From: Enterovibrio norvegicus DSM 15893
GTDB taxonomy: Bacteria > Pseudomonadota > Gammaproteobacteria > Enterobacterales > Vibrionaceae
DNA length: 64,000 nt
Direction of reading: 5' to 3'
Assembly (NCBI RefSeq): GCF_900115495.1
Contig: NZ_FOWR01000022.1
Location: 25,631-89,630 of the forward strand
A model generated the notes under the pieces. The model did not search any database, had not been told where the DNA came from, and saw only the letters and a list, made by a program, of their open reading frames with translations. The stretch's first letter is position 1. Every line of letters begins with the position of its first letter. Below are positions 34,199-43,033 of the stretch, in pieces. A program made the translations under genes and the position numbers.

Positions 34199-34217
34199 CA
34201 AAGGCAAAGGCAAAGGC
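34199..34217. repeat. 6-bp tandem repeat (AAAGGC)x3
   Basis: Three AAAGGC units about 35 bp after the DOPA-dioxygenase-like gene stop, another short tandem repeat at a gene 3' end. Confidence 0.7.
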
Positions 34218-34431
34218 TTAACAAACACCGTTTGATACACACAACATTTGCCTTTTCTACCCTTTCTTTGCTCGCACTTACCACGCTAGCAGTTTGCACC
34301 TGCACTGCATAACATCGCGAAAACAAAACACCCCACGCAAACCGTTAACAATTTCTACATTTCTTTCACATCCCATCATTTATACCTGTCGGCACATGAA
34401 CCATTCACGCACTGTTGTCTCCGGTAACCAA

Positions 34432-34986
34432 ATGATGAAAACCCATTTTTCGGCTCAAAACGCGCCTTTTTTAATACCCATTGTTGCGCTACCCCTCGCT
34501 CTTTTCTCTAGCATGATTCAAGCCGAACAGAGAAACCCATATCAAATAGCAATCTCTGGTGAAGCCTTTGCCACAGGTGCGCTCGGCGGTGAAGATGAAA
34601 TGCTCGTCGGCATGGAATTCAAATACTTCTTTCTGCCTACCACTCCCTTTCACCCTTTCCTCGCCGCTGGCTACAAAACTGACATCGACAAAGAAGGCAG
34701 CGCGGTAGATATCGTGTATGCGGATGTTGGATCGCAATGGGATTTTGCAGAATTTTGGGGAAATCGCGCTTTCTTGGAAGCCTCCATTGGCGGGGCTTAC
34801 ATCAATGAAGAGATTGCCGTTTCGCTGCTTGATCGAGAAGCCAACAATTCATACTCAGAGTTTGATTTCAAAGCATCGCTGGGACTGGGTGTTGAATGGC
34901 AAAAAGCCTTCGGTACGACGCTCGTTGTAAACCAATACGGTTCCAATGACCTCACCGGCGGACTTAGCTTTTCATACTCCTTCTAA
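34432..34986 (+). CDS. Putative outer-membrane beta-barrel protein
   Basis: A 184-residue exported protein (N-terminal hydrophobic stretch FLIPIVALPLALFSSMIQAEQ as signal peptide; start at the ATGATG 34432/34435). The mature part has alternating beta-strand pattern and a C-terminal aromatic residue (GGLSFSYSF), typical of outer-membrane beta-barrels of about eight strands. No family is recognised. Gene ends 24 bp before the cytochrome-peroxidase gene and may be in an operon with it. The upstream frame extends to 34294 without a ribosome-binding site. Confidence 0.6.
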   Translation: MMKTHFSAQNAPFLIPIVALPLALFSSMIQAEQRNPYQIAISGEAFATGALGGEDEMLVGMEFKYFFLPTTPFHPFLAAGYKTDIDKEGSAVDIVYADVGSQWDFAEFWGNRAFLEASIGGAYINEEIAVSLLDREANNSYSEFDFKASLGLGVEWQKAFGTTLVVNQYGSNDLTGGLSFSYSF

Positions 34987-35010
34987 TGCACACATAAATA
35001 GGTTTTCATC

Positions 35011-36120
35011 ATGAAGAAATTAAGCGCTGTAATGCTTCCTCTCATCTTGGCTGCCTGTGGTGGTGCATCACCCAGTGATGACCCAACAAGCGAGCAGGTC
35101 GGCAGCTTGCCATTAACCATTATCGAGCCAGCTAATAACCCATCATCCGCCGAAAAAGTCGCACTCGGAAAACAGCTCTTTTGGGACCCGATTTTATCAG
35201 GCAACCAAGATGTGGCCTGCGCGACATGCCATCACCCTGATAATGGCTACGCAGAGCACATTGATGTCAGCATGGGTGTTGGCGGTGTAGGGTTGTCCGA
35301 AGCGCGTATCTCTGGCGCTTTGGTTAAGAGAAACTCCCCCACCATCGTCAACACGGCTTACAACGGGATTGATGAGAACAGCAACTACGACCCTTCTGCG
35401 ACCGTCATGTTTTGGGATAACCGTGCGACCTCGCTGGAAGACCAAGCACTCGATCCCATTCGTTCGAAGGAAGAAATGCGCGGCGACCAGTTCACGGAAG
35501 CTGAAATCTTAGATGAGGTGGTGTCGCGTCTCAATGCGAATGGTGACTACATGACACTGTTCACCGACGCTTTTGGTGATAGCACCATCAATGATGAACG
35601 CATTGCACAGGCGCTTGCTGCATTCGAAAGGTCGCTGATCTCAGCAAATAGCCCTTTTGATCGCTATGCACGAGGCGACGAATCTGCATTAACGCAACAG
35701 CAGGTTCGCGGGCTAAATGCCTTCATAGATGCGGGTTGCAATGCCTGCCACAGTGGACCCATGTTCTCAGATTATGCGTTGCACCAACTCGCCGTTGAAA
35801 CCAACCCTAAACTCACGAATGCAGGCATTGACGACAACGGCGTTGACGGCAAATTCAGAACACCAAGCTTGAGAAACGTCGCCCTCACCGCGCCTTACAT
35901 GCATAACGGCACGGAGAGGACACTAAGAGATGCCATTGCTTTTTACAACGGCGTCGGTAACCCAAGCAATGATCCTGACCTCGCCGCATTAGACTTTGAT
36001 AATAACGGCGACACCATCGACGCCATTGAAGCCTTCTTGATGTCGCTTACCGATGAAGGATTTGACAAAACCATTCCAGACGCAGTGCCTAGCGGGCTTA
36101 ATCCAGGCGGGGATATTTAA
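35011..36120 (+). CDS. Di-haem cytochrome c peroxidase (MauG/CcpA-like lipoprotein)
   Basis: A 369-residue lipoprotein (MKKLSAVMLPLILAACGG, lipobox LAAC). Two CxxCH haem sites: DVACATCHHPDNGYAEH and AGCNACHSGPMFSDYAL; KFRTPSLRNVALTAPYMHNGTERTLRDAIAFYNGVGN is the family's conserved C-terminal part. Enzyme of the periplasm that reduces hydrogen peroxide with electrons from cytochromes. Preceded 24 bp upstream by a beta-barrel gene. Confidence 0.93.
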   Translation: MKKLSAVMLPLILAACGGASPSDDPTSEQVGSLPLTIIEPANNPSSAEKVALGKQLFWDPILSGNQDVACATCHHPDNGYAEHIDVSMGVGGVGLSEARISGALVKRNSPTIVNTAYNGIDENSNYDPSATVMFWDNRATSLEDQALDPIRSKEEMRGDQFTEAEILDEVVSRLNANGDYMTLFTDAFGDSTINDERIAQALAAFERSLISANSPFDRYARGDESALTQQQVRGLNAFIDAGCNACHSGPMFSDYALHQLAVETNPKLTNAGIDDNGVDGKFRTPSLRNVALTAPYMHNGTERTLRDAIAFYNGVGNPSNDPDLAALDFDNNGDTIDAIEAFLMSLTDEGFDKTIPDAVPSGLNPGGDI

Positions 36121-36152
36121 GTAAGATACGGAAATAGTGGGATCTTTTCTGA

Positions 36153-36174
36153 GACGGGCGCTCAATCGCCCGTC
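36153..36174. terminator. Hairpin after the peroxidase gene
   Basis: GACGGGCG (36153-36160) pairs with CGCCCGTC (36167-36174). No T-run, so termination efficiency uncertain. Confidence 0.45.
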
Positions 36175-36263
36175 CATACACTCGCGCTTTGATAACATTC
36201 GTTATAGTGTCAAAAGAGGGTAGCAATAATTCGCTTACCTTTTTCAACGGATGGAATTCTCTT

Positions 36264-36830
36264 ATGACAGATTTATCATTGCAGTGTGATTGCGGCGCAT
36301 TAAAAGGCACGGTCAAGAATGTGTCACCCAAGAAAGGCAACCATATGGTTTGCTACTGTGACGATTGCCAAGGCTTCGCAAAGTACATTGGCAATGAAGA
36401 GAAATGGCTGGATGAATTTGGCGGCACAGATTTATTCCAACTGGCACCTTCGCAAGTGGAAATCTATCAAGGGGCAGACCAACTGCGCTGCATGCGCATG
36501 ACACCCAAAGGCGTTTATCGCTTCTACACCGCGTGCTGTCACTCCCCCATTGTTAACACCATCAGCAGAAAAATGCCGTTCGCTGGCATTCCGCTCACCG
36601 CGCTTCAAGGTGAAGGCAAAGAAGCCGCTGTTGGCCCAGTGAAATGTTATGTCATGGGCAAATTTGCCAAAGGCACGCCACCCACTAACCCACACCCTAA
36701 GTTTTCCTTTGCCTCACTCGCGGCCATGATGTCGTTCATGCTCAAGAACAAAATTCAGGGCAACAACGTGCCGACGCCGTTTTTCAAGGACAATGGCCAA
36801 GCGGTTGCAAAGCCCGATAAGCGCGATTAA
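36264..36830 (+). CDS. DUF6151/GFA-like zinc-binding protein
   Basis: A 188-residue protein with the cysteine pattern of GFA-type proteins: LSLQCDCGALKGTVKNV (CxC), MVCYCDDCQGFAKYIG (CxxC), FYTACCHSPIVN (CC). These bind zinc in related glutathione-dependent formaldehyde-activating enzymes. Role unknown. Start at ATG 36264; the frame is open to 36189. Its stop overlaps the adjacent pseudogene on the other strand by 4 bp. Confidence 0.8.
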   Translation: MTDLSLQCDCGALKGTVKNVSPKKGNHMVCYCDDCQGFAKYIGNEEKWLDEFGGTDLFQLAPSQVEIYQGADQLRCMRMTPKGVYRFYTACCHSPIVNTISRKMPFAGIPLTALQGEGKEAAVGPVKCYVMGKFAKGTPPTNPHPKFSFASLAAMMSFMLKNKIQGNNVPTPFFKDNGQAVAKPDKRD

Positions 36831-37840
36831 TCCGAAAATAATTGTGCCAGCATCGGTGCAGGATTATTTAGAAATGCTTTGGTGACCTGATAATGCTCGG
36901 TGTCTTCGTACTTGATTTGGTTGATACCAGACTGATCGATCTGATAAATCCGCGCGCCTGGGTACGCCATCAATATTGGGGAATGCGTTGCGATAATAAA
37001 CTGGGAATTGGCTTTCACCAGTTGATGCATTCGGCTCAATACGGAGAGCTGTCGGGTTGGCGACAGCGCCGCCTCTGGTTCGTCGAGAATATATACCCAA
37101 ACGACCTGAAGATGCTCGCATTCAGAGGTTATCAATGCGTTCAATTCGAGGTGAATTTTACGAGGAATAGTCATTCTATTTCCGTGGAATTTAACGAAGA
37201 AGTGGGCGCATTGAGGGCCTCCCTTCGGGCGAGTTGACTGACGCCGTGCTCTTTGTTGTCCCTTTTTGATGGGGGTGACCACATCGGCAAAGGGACGCCG
37301 CGATCACAACGCCAGTCAAACTCGCTGAATCCAGCATATTCAGGTCGTTTGGGTATAAACCCCCTCCCCGCCAAATCGTTCCACCATCAAAGCAAGAAAC
37401 GACTCACCGTGAGATTGATGATGCAAAGAGACACCGCCGTATGAATTGATGATCGGCGGCTGGGGCCCGGGTTCTTCATCCAATTCATCAATGTTCGTGG
37501 CGACGTTGTAAAAGCTTTCCGCACGCAGAAAAAATCCATCACGGTGCTTCTTGTAGGATTTTGAAAAACCTAAATACGCATAGAGAGACGAGTGCGTAGA
37601 TCGGGTGCCGAAGTTGAAATTTTTGGTGCCGCCTTCAGCGTTAAACCCCATTCCAACGGCGATGGCCTCTAGCAAGGTCGATTTCCCGCTGCCATTCTCC
37701 CCCACCAAAATAGTCACGTCTTTTGCAAATTCGAGCGTATCAAGATGATTCACCGCCGGAATAGAAAACGGGTAGGCGCTAAATGAATCAACCCGATCCC
37801 GCTTTAAGTTAACCTCTTTGAGATACGGCAATGCTTCCAT
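36827..37840 (-). pseudogene. AAA-family ATPase split by a MITE
   Basis: The N-terminal part reads DTLEFAKDVTILVGENGSGKSTLLEAIAVGMG (Walker A GENGSGKST) to GESFLALMVERFGGEGVY. The C-terminal part reads YILDEPEAALSPTRQLSVLSRMHQLVKANSQFIIATHSPILMAYPGARIYQID (Walker B and His switch) to LAQLFSD. Between them lies the 262-bp element 37094-37355. Removing it with one TA restores the reading GVYILDEPEA exactly, about 250 codons in total. The product is now cut after the Walker A half; function was an ABC-like SMC/RecF-type ATPase of unknown role. Confidence 0.9.
37094..37355. mobile_element. MITE-like element, 262 bp, inside the ATPase gene
   Basis: Ends TACCCAAACGACCTGAA and the inverse TTCAGGTCGTTTGGGTA; 22-bp terminal inverted repeats with one mismatch, flanked by TA target duplication (37092-37093, 37356-37357). 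It contains no transposase. The insertion creates an early stop in the host gene. Same terminal sequence as 22530-22743 and the single end at 53957. Confidence 0.9.
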
Positions 37841-38071
37841 GTGTATAGATACCTAAGCGTAAAAGCACGGGCAGCTGAAATGCATGAACCTTACAAAGCC
37901 GTGCTTTTTTTGAGAGTGAAATGCCAACACAATACTGCCACGTTCAATCTGAAATACACTAAAACTAAGGCTCAGCAATGCGCGTGGCGCTCATCAATGC
38001 ATGCTATAAAACTGGCGGATAAAACACCATCAAAAGACACGTTGAGTTCAACGAGCATATACAATGGAAGC

Positions 38072-39679
38072 ATGAGCAACGCCATTGCGCCCCAGCGAAA
38101 CTGGCCAGCCTACCGAACCTTATCCACTCAACCTTCTATTTCATCCTCTAGTCTTCGTGTGCAACCACCCAATCACAAGCTTGATCGTGAAGCAGACCAA
38201 TTTTCAGCCGCCACGGTTAGCGGCATTTATTCCTCATCATCAAGAGATATTCACCGCCCACAGATCGCACCCACCTCCGTTGGGAAAACAATCCGTGAAT
38301 CTGGCGTTCCACTCGATCAACCTTCTCGCCAGTTCTTTGAACCGATATTGCAGCGAGATATTAGCAAGGTAAGGATCCACACCGGTCAGTTTGCCAACCT
38401 TTCAACCCAATCACTAAACGCGTCGGCTTACACCGTTGGCCATCATATTGCCTTTCGCAACGGGTTCTATCGTCCTCACACAAGCACGGGACGAAGTTTG
38501 CTTGCTCACGAATTGGCGCATGTTGTTCAACAAGCAGAGGGACGAACGACGCGTATTCAATGCCACGACTTGCCCGAGCAGGTTGTCCCTGGCTCTACCC
38601 ATCTCAGTCGTGTGGCTCAAGCTTACCGTCGTGATAACCATCACGTTGGCGATAGCATCAATTTGATGGCCGTTGAATACTCTACAAGCGATGGCGTTCG
38701 GCAAACACACGTTTTTGAAAACCGTCCAGGGGTCGCTCATACCGAAGTCATGGTGGACGAATTCTTCAGGCAACAAGGCAGTGGTGTTCGCATTCACGAA
38801 ATGTATTCAGAACGTCAGCCCTGCGGACCATCTGACCAAGACTGCGAAGTCAGAATCCACCAAATAATTAGACGACGAGGACGCAGAGGGTCCGATGGTG
38901 AACCCGATACACGCACCACTTACGGGTATCAGTATCAAGAAGCAGCAAGTCAAGGCGGAACGCGAGCGCGTCGCTCACGAGAACGCATTGCAGACTCCGC
39001 AAAGCGAACACGAACAACGGGCAACCTTGAATGGGATTTCCCACGCCGTGAGCCACCACCACACCATGAACGAAACGAAGGTGGCCCCGTTACTCGACGT
39101 TCAAGACGGCTCAGGATCCCTTCATCCCGTATCAGACGTTCACAACGTGGCGCGATGTCTATCGAAGCCGCAGGCCTGATCTCATTAATCGCCGCTTTTC
39201 TCGCTGGCTGGGTTGAAAGTGCGGTTGACGGAAATCGATTATCAAATGCGATAGAAGCACGAGTGCCCAATGCACTCCAACAAGCTATAAACGATAACGA
39301 AAACCTCGCTTCGATGATTCGCGCTGCGACCGCGACCATGCGCGAAGGCCATGCATACGTTGACCTACATGCTGTCGTTGAAGCTGAATACTCTTCCGAA
39401 AGTTTTGTCGTTTGGCAAGACGTGGAGGAAACACCACCACATCTTGAGGCCGTTCGAATCTCGCATTTTTCCGACACGCCCATCGCCTATGAAGACCGAC
39501 AAATCAGTCGCTCGCAACCTCAATTCAATGTATTCGAAGAAAGAAACAAAATGCGTTTTTCAATCCCACTAGAGTTCGAACAGACGCAGGTTCGACATGA
39601 ACAAGAGAATGGCCAAGACACCCTCAGACAACAACTCACAGCCTTAGGGATGCCAATCCCAACCAGTTTGGAGCAGTAG
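38072..39679 (+). CDS. DUF4157 protein with an XOO_2897-like deaminase domain
   Basis: The frame is open from 37841; I take ATG 38072 (MSNAIAPQRNW), giving 535 residues. DUF4157 region (about 75-155) ends LLAHELAHVVQQAEG with zinc-peptidase motif HELAH at 146-150; such domains lie in secreted polymorphic toxins and contractile-injection cargo. A middle region has a nucleic-acid deaminase pattern: HTE (223-225) then MYSERQPCGPSDQDC (244-258) with SER and Cys ligands as in XOO_2897-type deaminases. A basic, Arg-rich linker, one membrane segment (about 367-386, LISLIAAFLAGWVESAV) and a 150-residue C-terminal domain of no known family follow. No signal peptide. No immunity gene is next to it; the downstream gene is a pseudouridine synthase. 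Probably a toxin-like effector, but it could be a decayed or repurposed protein. Confidence 0.75.
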   Translation: MSNAIAPQRNWPAYRTLSTQPSISSSSLRVQPPNHKLDREADQFSAATVSGIYSSSSRDIHRPQIAPTSVGKTIRESGVPLDQPSRQFFEPILQRDISKVRIHTGQFANLSTQSLNASAYTVGHHIAFRNGFYRPHTSTGRSLLAHELAHVVQQAEGRTTRIQCHDLPEQVVPGSTHLSRVAQAYRRDNHHVGDSINLMAVEYSTSDGVRQTHVFENRPGVAHTEVMVDEFFRQQGSGVRIHEMYSERQPCGPSDQDCEVRIHQIIRRRGRRGSDGEPDTRTTYGYQYQEAASQGGTRARRSRERIADSAKRTRTTGNLEWDFPRREPPPHHERNEGGPVTRRSRRLRIPSSRIRRSQRGAMSIEAAGLISLIAAFLAGWVESAVDGNRLSNAIEARVPNALQQAINDNENLASMIRAATATMREGHAYVDLHAVVEAEYSSESFVVWQDVEETPPHLEAVRISHFSDTPIAYEDRQISRSQPQFNVFEERNKMRFSIPLEFEQTQVRHEQENGQDTLRQQLTALGMPIPTSLEQ

Positions 39680-39762
39680 GCGCTGTTGCATCACCAAAGT
39701 AGTATTTTTCACTTAAACAGGTAAAATCACGCCCCCAATCGAGTTGCTGATAGACTTTTACC

Positions 39763-41481
39763 ATGCACCCAGACGCATCGTTCACACCAGACGGGCTATT
39801 TACCCGCTTTAAAGCCGATATCGATCATCTCGAATTGCCGAGCGCGTTTACTTTCCCATTTTACTATCAGCCACACCCGCTTTGTGTGCGTGCTTCACAA
39901 GAACTACAGCAACACCTTGCCACGCAAATCGATTGGCAGCACGACTTTGGGCTTAACAGTGAGCACGAACTGGATGGCGAAAATACGGCAGAAGGCACAG
40001 GCAAAATGTTTGGCGTTTTGCTGGTGCGCTCTCCACGCGGGGAGCTCGGCTATTTCAGTGCGTTTTCCGGCAAAATTGCTGATCAAAACATCCTGCCGAA
40101 CTTCGTACCTCCTGTGTTTGATATGCTGGCCGAGGAGTGTTTCTTCCAAACCGAATTGGAAGCGATCACCACCCTTAACGCGCAAGTCACAGCCCTTTCT
40201 GCCAACCCTCAAATATCGTACTTGAGTGGCAAAGTCGCGCAATACCAAGCCGACTACAAAGCGCTAGAGCAACAACAGCGACAAACCATGATTGAAGGAC
40301 GCGCAGAGCGTAAACAGCAGCGCCAGCATGCCGAAGCCCACTTGACGGGCGAGGCGTTGCACGCCGCGTTAGAGCAACTTGCCAAGCAAAGCGTTGCCGA
40401 AAAAAACGATCTCAAATACCTCAAGATGGCATGGGATGAAAAAATCGACGCCCTTCACGCTGAGTTAACCGCGCTAACCGCCGCCATTGACGATGCGAAG
40501 CAGCAACGTAAAACCTTGTCGAACGCTCTGCAAAACAAACTGTTTGAGCAATATTGCTTCCTCAATGCGAACGGTGAAGAAAAATCCCTCAACGCCATTT
40601 TTGCCCCAACCACCAGCCCGACGCCGCCTGCAGGGGCTGGGGAGTGCGCAGCACCTAAGCTGCTGCACTATGCCTACAAGCACGGATATATCCCGCTCGC
40701 GATGGCGGAGTTTTGGTGGGGCGTTTCACCGAAATCAGAAGTACGTCAGCATAAAAAGTTCTACCCATCATGCCACGGCAAGTGCAATCCCATTCTGGGG
40801 CACATGCTGGAAGGGTTAACGGTTGATCCAAACCCGCTTGAAACCAACTGGGCAGAAGACAAAGCGTTAGAGGTGGTTTATCAGGACGAGGCCATCATCG
40901 TGGTGAACAAGCCATCAGGCCTGCTCTCCGTGCCGGGTAAAACCATTAAAGATTCGGCCTACACCCGCGTGATTACCATGCTGCCAGAGGTTGAAGAGAT
41001 CTTTGTTCTGCATCGATTAGACATGGCGACGTCCGGCTTGTTGGTGTTTGCCCTTACTCGACGCGCAAACAAAAACCTGCAAAAACAATTCATCACCCGT
41101 GGTGTTGAGAAGCGCTATGTCGGGATGGTGGAAGGGATTGTGGAACAGCCAAGCGGTGAGATTAACCTGCCGATGCGCGGCGATCCTGACGACAGACCAC
41201 GCCAATTGGTTTGCTTTGAACATGGCAAACCTGCGACGACGTATTGGCAGCTCATCCACGCCGACAACGGTCGCAGTAAACTTCACATGCAGCCGAAAAC
41301 CGGTCGCACCCACCAACTCAGAGTGCATTGCGCACACGTGATGGGGCTGAATATGCCAATGGTTGGCGACGGTTTATATGGTGAACCCGACACACGCCTT
41401 CACCTACATGCAGAACAACTTTCATTTGATCACCCTTACACGCACCAACGCATGACGTTCGACGCGGCGTGTGATTTTTAG
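39763..41481 (+). CDS. RluA-family RNA pseudouridine synthase with long N-terminal coiled coil
   Basis: A 572-residue protein. The C-terminal part (from about 370) is a pseudouridine synthase: VVNKPSGLLSVPGK, IFVLHRLDMATSGLLVFALTRRANKNLQKQF (catalytic Asp in HRLDMATSG), VEKRYVGMVEG, KPATTYWQLIH, KTGRTHQLRVHCAHVMGLNMPMVGD. The N-terminal 370 residues include a long helical/coiled region (KVAQYQADYKALEQQQRQTMIEGRAERKQQRQ). Modifies uridine in RNA; target not deducible. ATG 39763. Confidence 0.92.
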   Translation: MHPDASFTPDGLFTRFKADIDHLELPSAFTFPFYYQPHPLCVRASQELQQHLATQIDWQHDFGLNSEHELDGENTAEGTGKMFGVLLVRSPRGELGYFSAFSGKIADQNILPNFVPPVFDMLAEECFFQTELEAITTLNAQVTALSANPQISYLSGKVAQYQADYKALEQQQRQTMIEGRAERKQQRQHAEAHLTGEALHAALEQLAKQSVAEKNDLKYLKMAWDEKIDALHAELTALTAAIDDAKQQRKTLSNALQNKLFEQYCFLNANGEEKSLNAIFAPTTSPTPPAGAGECAAPKLLHYAYKHGYIPLAMAEFWWGVSPKSEVRQHKKFYPSCHGKCNPILGHMLEGLTVDPNPLETNWAEDKALEVVYQDEAIIVVNKPSGLLSVPGKTIKDSAYTRVITMLPEVEEIFVLHRLDMATSGLLVFALTRRANKNLQKQFITRGVEKRYVGMVEGIVEQPSGEINLPMRGDPDDRPRQLVCFEHGKPATTYWQLIHADNGRSKLHMQPKTGRTHQLRVHCAHVMGLNMPMVGDGLYGEPDTRLHLHAEQLSFDHPYTHQRMTFDAACDF

Positions 41482-41872
41482 GTGTTCTCCCTTTGTGGCG
41501 TCAACGAAAGCCTATGTATGAATGCCTCTGTCTGTATGTTTATTCCGCGCCTAAACCACAGCAATTTCGCGTTGAATGCCAACAGAATATATTAAAACAC
41601 CATCGGGATGCGGTTGAACACCTCTTAGAAAACTCAATCTCAATTTGTTTGGATATAAAGATTTGTTGAGGCTGGGCCGTACGAAAAATAAGACAACACT
41701 TAACACATTGGAATGATTAATAGTAAACTAAATGCATATTGATGCTATTTCATTATTTCCCGGACGTAACCAGTCGACATTAATTGAAATGAAAACAAAA
41801 TAATACACACATTGAATTCACTGTTTATTATATATTACTAATGTTTAATATAAGATTAGACTTAATTATCTA
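41482..41872. other. Intergenic region with no gene
   Basis: 391 bp, strongly AT-rich at its right side (41700-41872). Contains TTTGTTTGGATATA at 41643, resembling but not matching the MITE end. No hairpin or promoter was confidently seen. Confidence 0.5.
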
Positions 41873-42949
41873 TTAATTACTTAGAGAGTAACGAAAGGCT
41901 TCTTCCGTCAATTTATCTAATTCTTTTTTACTCATCTTGTTATGGACAACAGTGATTCGCCCTAAGTACACTTTCGGCACGTCAGACGCTTTGCCTTCTA
42001 TGTAAAATTTGATGGCCTCCGCAGTAGCAACCCCTAAGTCATCGCTCATTCTCATTGGCGTTGCATCCAATTCACCGGACCGGATCCTTTCAATCTCTTT
42101 TGCTGTGCCTCCCCAGCCGGTTACATACACGTCTGAAAGCTTCTTTTCTTGGCGAAGTACATCAATCGACCCCATGGTCATCGCAGTATTGGCATTATGG
42201 ATCATCGTTACACTAGGAAAGTTAGCGAGGACTAATTTTACCCCATCAGCGCCGCCGAGTTTCTGGTATTGACCAAAGTGTTCATACACGTTAATCCAAC
42301 CACCTTTTTGTTCTACACAATCGATAAAACCTTTTGAGCGCTGGGTGTCGGTGATCCCAGGAATACCTCTATTTGCCGCAAACTCCACACCTTCGCCTAA
42401 GTGTTCAACAACATGACTGCACAGAACCTCTGCCCCCATAGCACTCGAAAAATCGAACCACGCATCGGGTTGATAAGTCCATTCACTGTTTGGCGTGTGG
42501 AAAGCCCAAATGAAGGTTTTGAACTTGTCTGAGGCGGCGAGTTTCTGGATGTTCTTTGCTTGAAAGCCGAGTTCAGACGGGCCAAAAATGACAAAGTCGT
42601 AAGGCTCAGTGGCATTCAATACATGCTCGGTATGCTGGGTCTGCAACGAGTGCTCGATTTGCTTCGACGTAAACTCGTCAATCTTATAGGGCAATGCTAG
42701 GGCCAATAAGCGTTTGCTCAGCGCAGTGTAATTCTTCACCCAAAAGTCTGAAATATCAGAACTTGGATAAATAAGGGCTATACGCACAGGTTTCTTTACC
42801 ATGCCCGCAATCGTTGGCAATGGTTTGTCACTGACAGTTTGTTGGAAATTAAATGTTTTTACATCTTCATCAGCAAAGACAGACCCGGAAATTACACATA
42901 AGCACAGAATCAGGCCTCGAAAGATATCTATTTTAATTTCTCGATCCAT
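41873..42949 (-). CDS. LuxP-like periplasmic binding protein
   Basis: A 358-residue exported protein (MDREIKIDIFRGLILCLCVISGSVFADED; ATG 42949, frame open to 43024) of the LuxP branch of sugar-binding proteins: VRIALIYPSSDISDFWVKNYTALSKRLLALALPYKIDEFTSKQ matches LuxP YPGQQVSDYWVRN, and YVTGWGGTAKEIERIRSGELDATPMRMSDDLGVATAEAIKFYIEGKASDVPKVYLG...EEAFRYS matches its C-terminus. LuxP binds the autoinducer AI-2. The residues corresponding to LuxP W82, W289 and R310 seem kept, but the Q77, D136 and N159 positions differ (recalled from LuxP literature), so the ligand may not be AI-2. It is divergent, 84 bp away, from a second binding protein and a GGDEF-EAL gene; no luxQ is present. Confidence 0.85.
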   Translation of the reverse strand: MDREIKIDIFRGLILCLCVISGSVFADEDVKTFNFQQTVSDKPLPTIAGMVKKPVRIALIYPSSDISDFWVKNYTALSKRLLALALPYKIDEFTSKQIEHSLQTQHTEHVLNATEPYDFVIFGPSELGFQAKNIQKLAASDKFKTFIWAFHTPNSEWTYQPDAWFDFSSAMGAEVLCSHVVEHLGEGVEFAANRGIPGITDTQRSKGFIDCVEQKGGWINVYEHFGQYQKLGGADGVKLVLANFPSVTMIHNANTAMTMGSIDVLRQEKKLSDVYVTGWGGTAKEIERIRSGELDATPMRMSDDLGVATAEAIKFYIEGKASDVPKVYLGRITVVHNKMSKKELDKLTEEAFRYSLSN

Positions 42950-43033
42950 ATTGTATACCAGACTACAAAATACGATTAACATAATCATCAATAGTACACT
43001 CAAACCATAACTTAGAATTATCATATTTTTATT

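Noticed and set aside
36864..37121. Alternative minus-strand frame over the ATPase C-terminus
   Set aside because: It is a shadow of the true frame, which carries Walker B.
41643..41656. Possible fourth MITE end TTTGTTTGGATATA
   Set aside because: It has a mismatch in the conserved core GGGTA and no partner.
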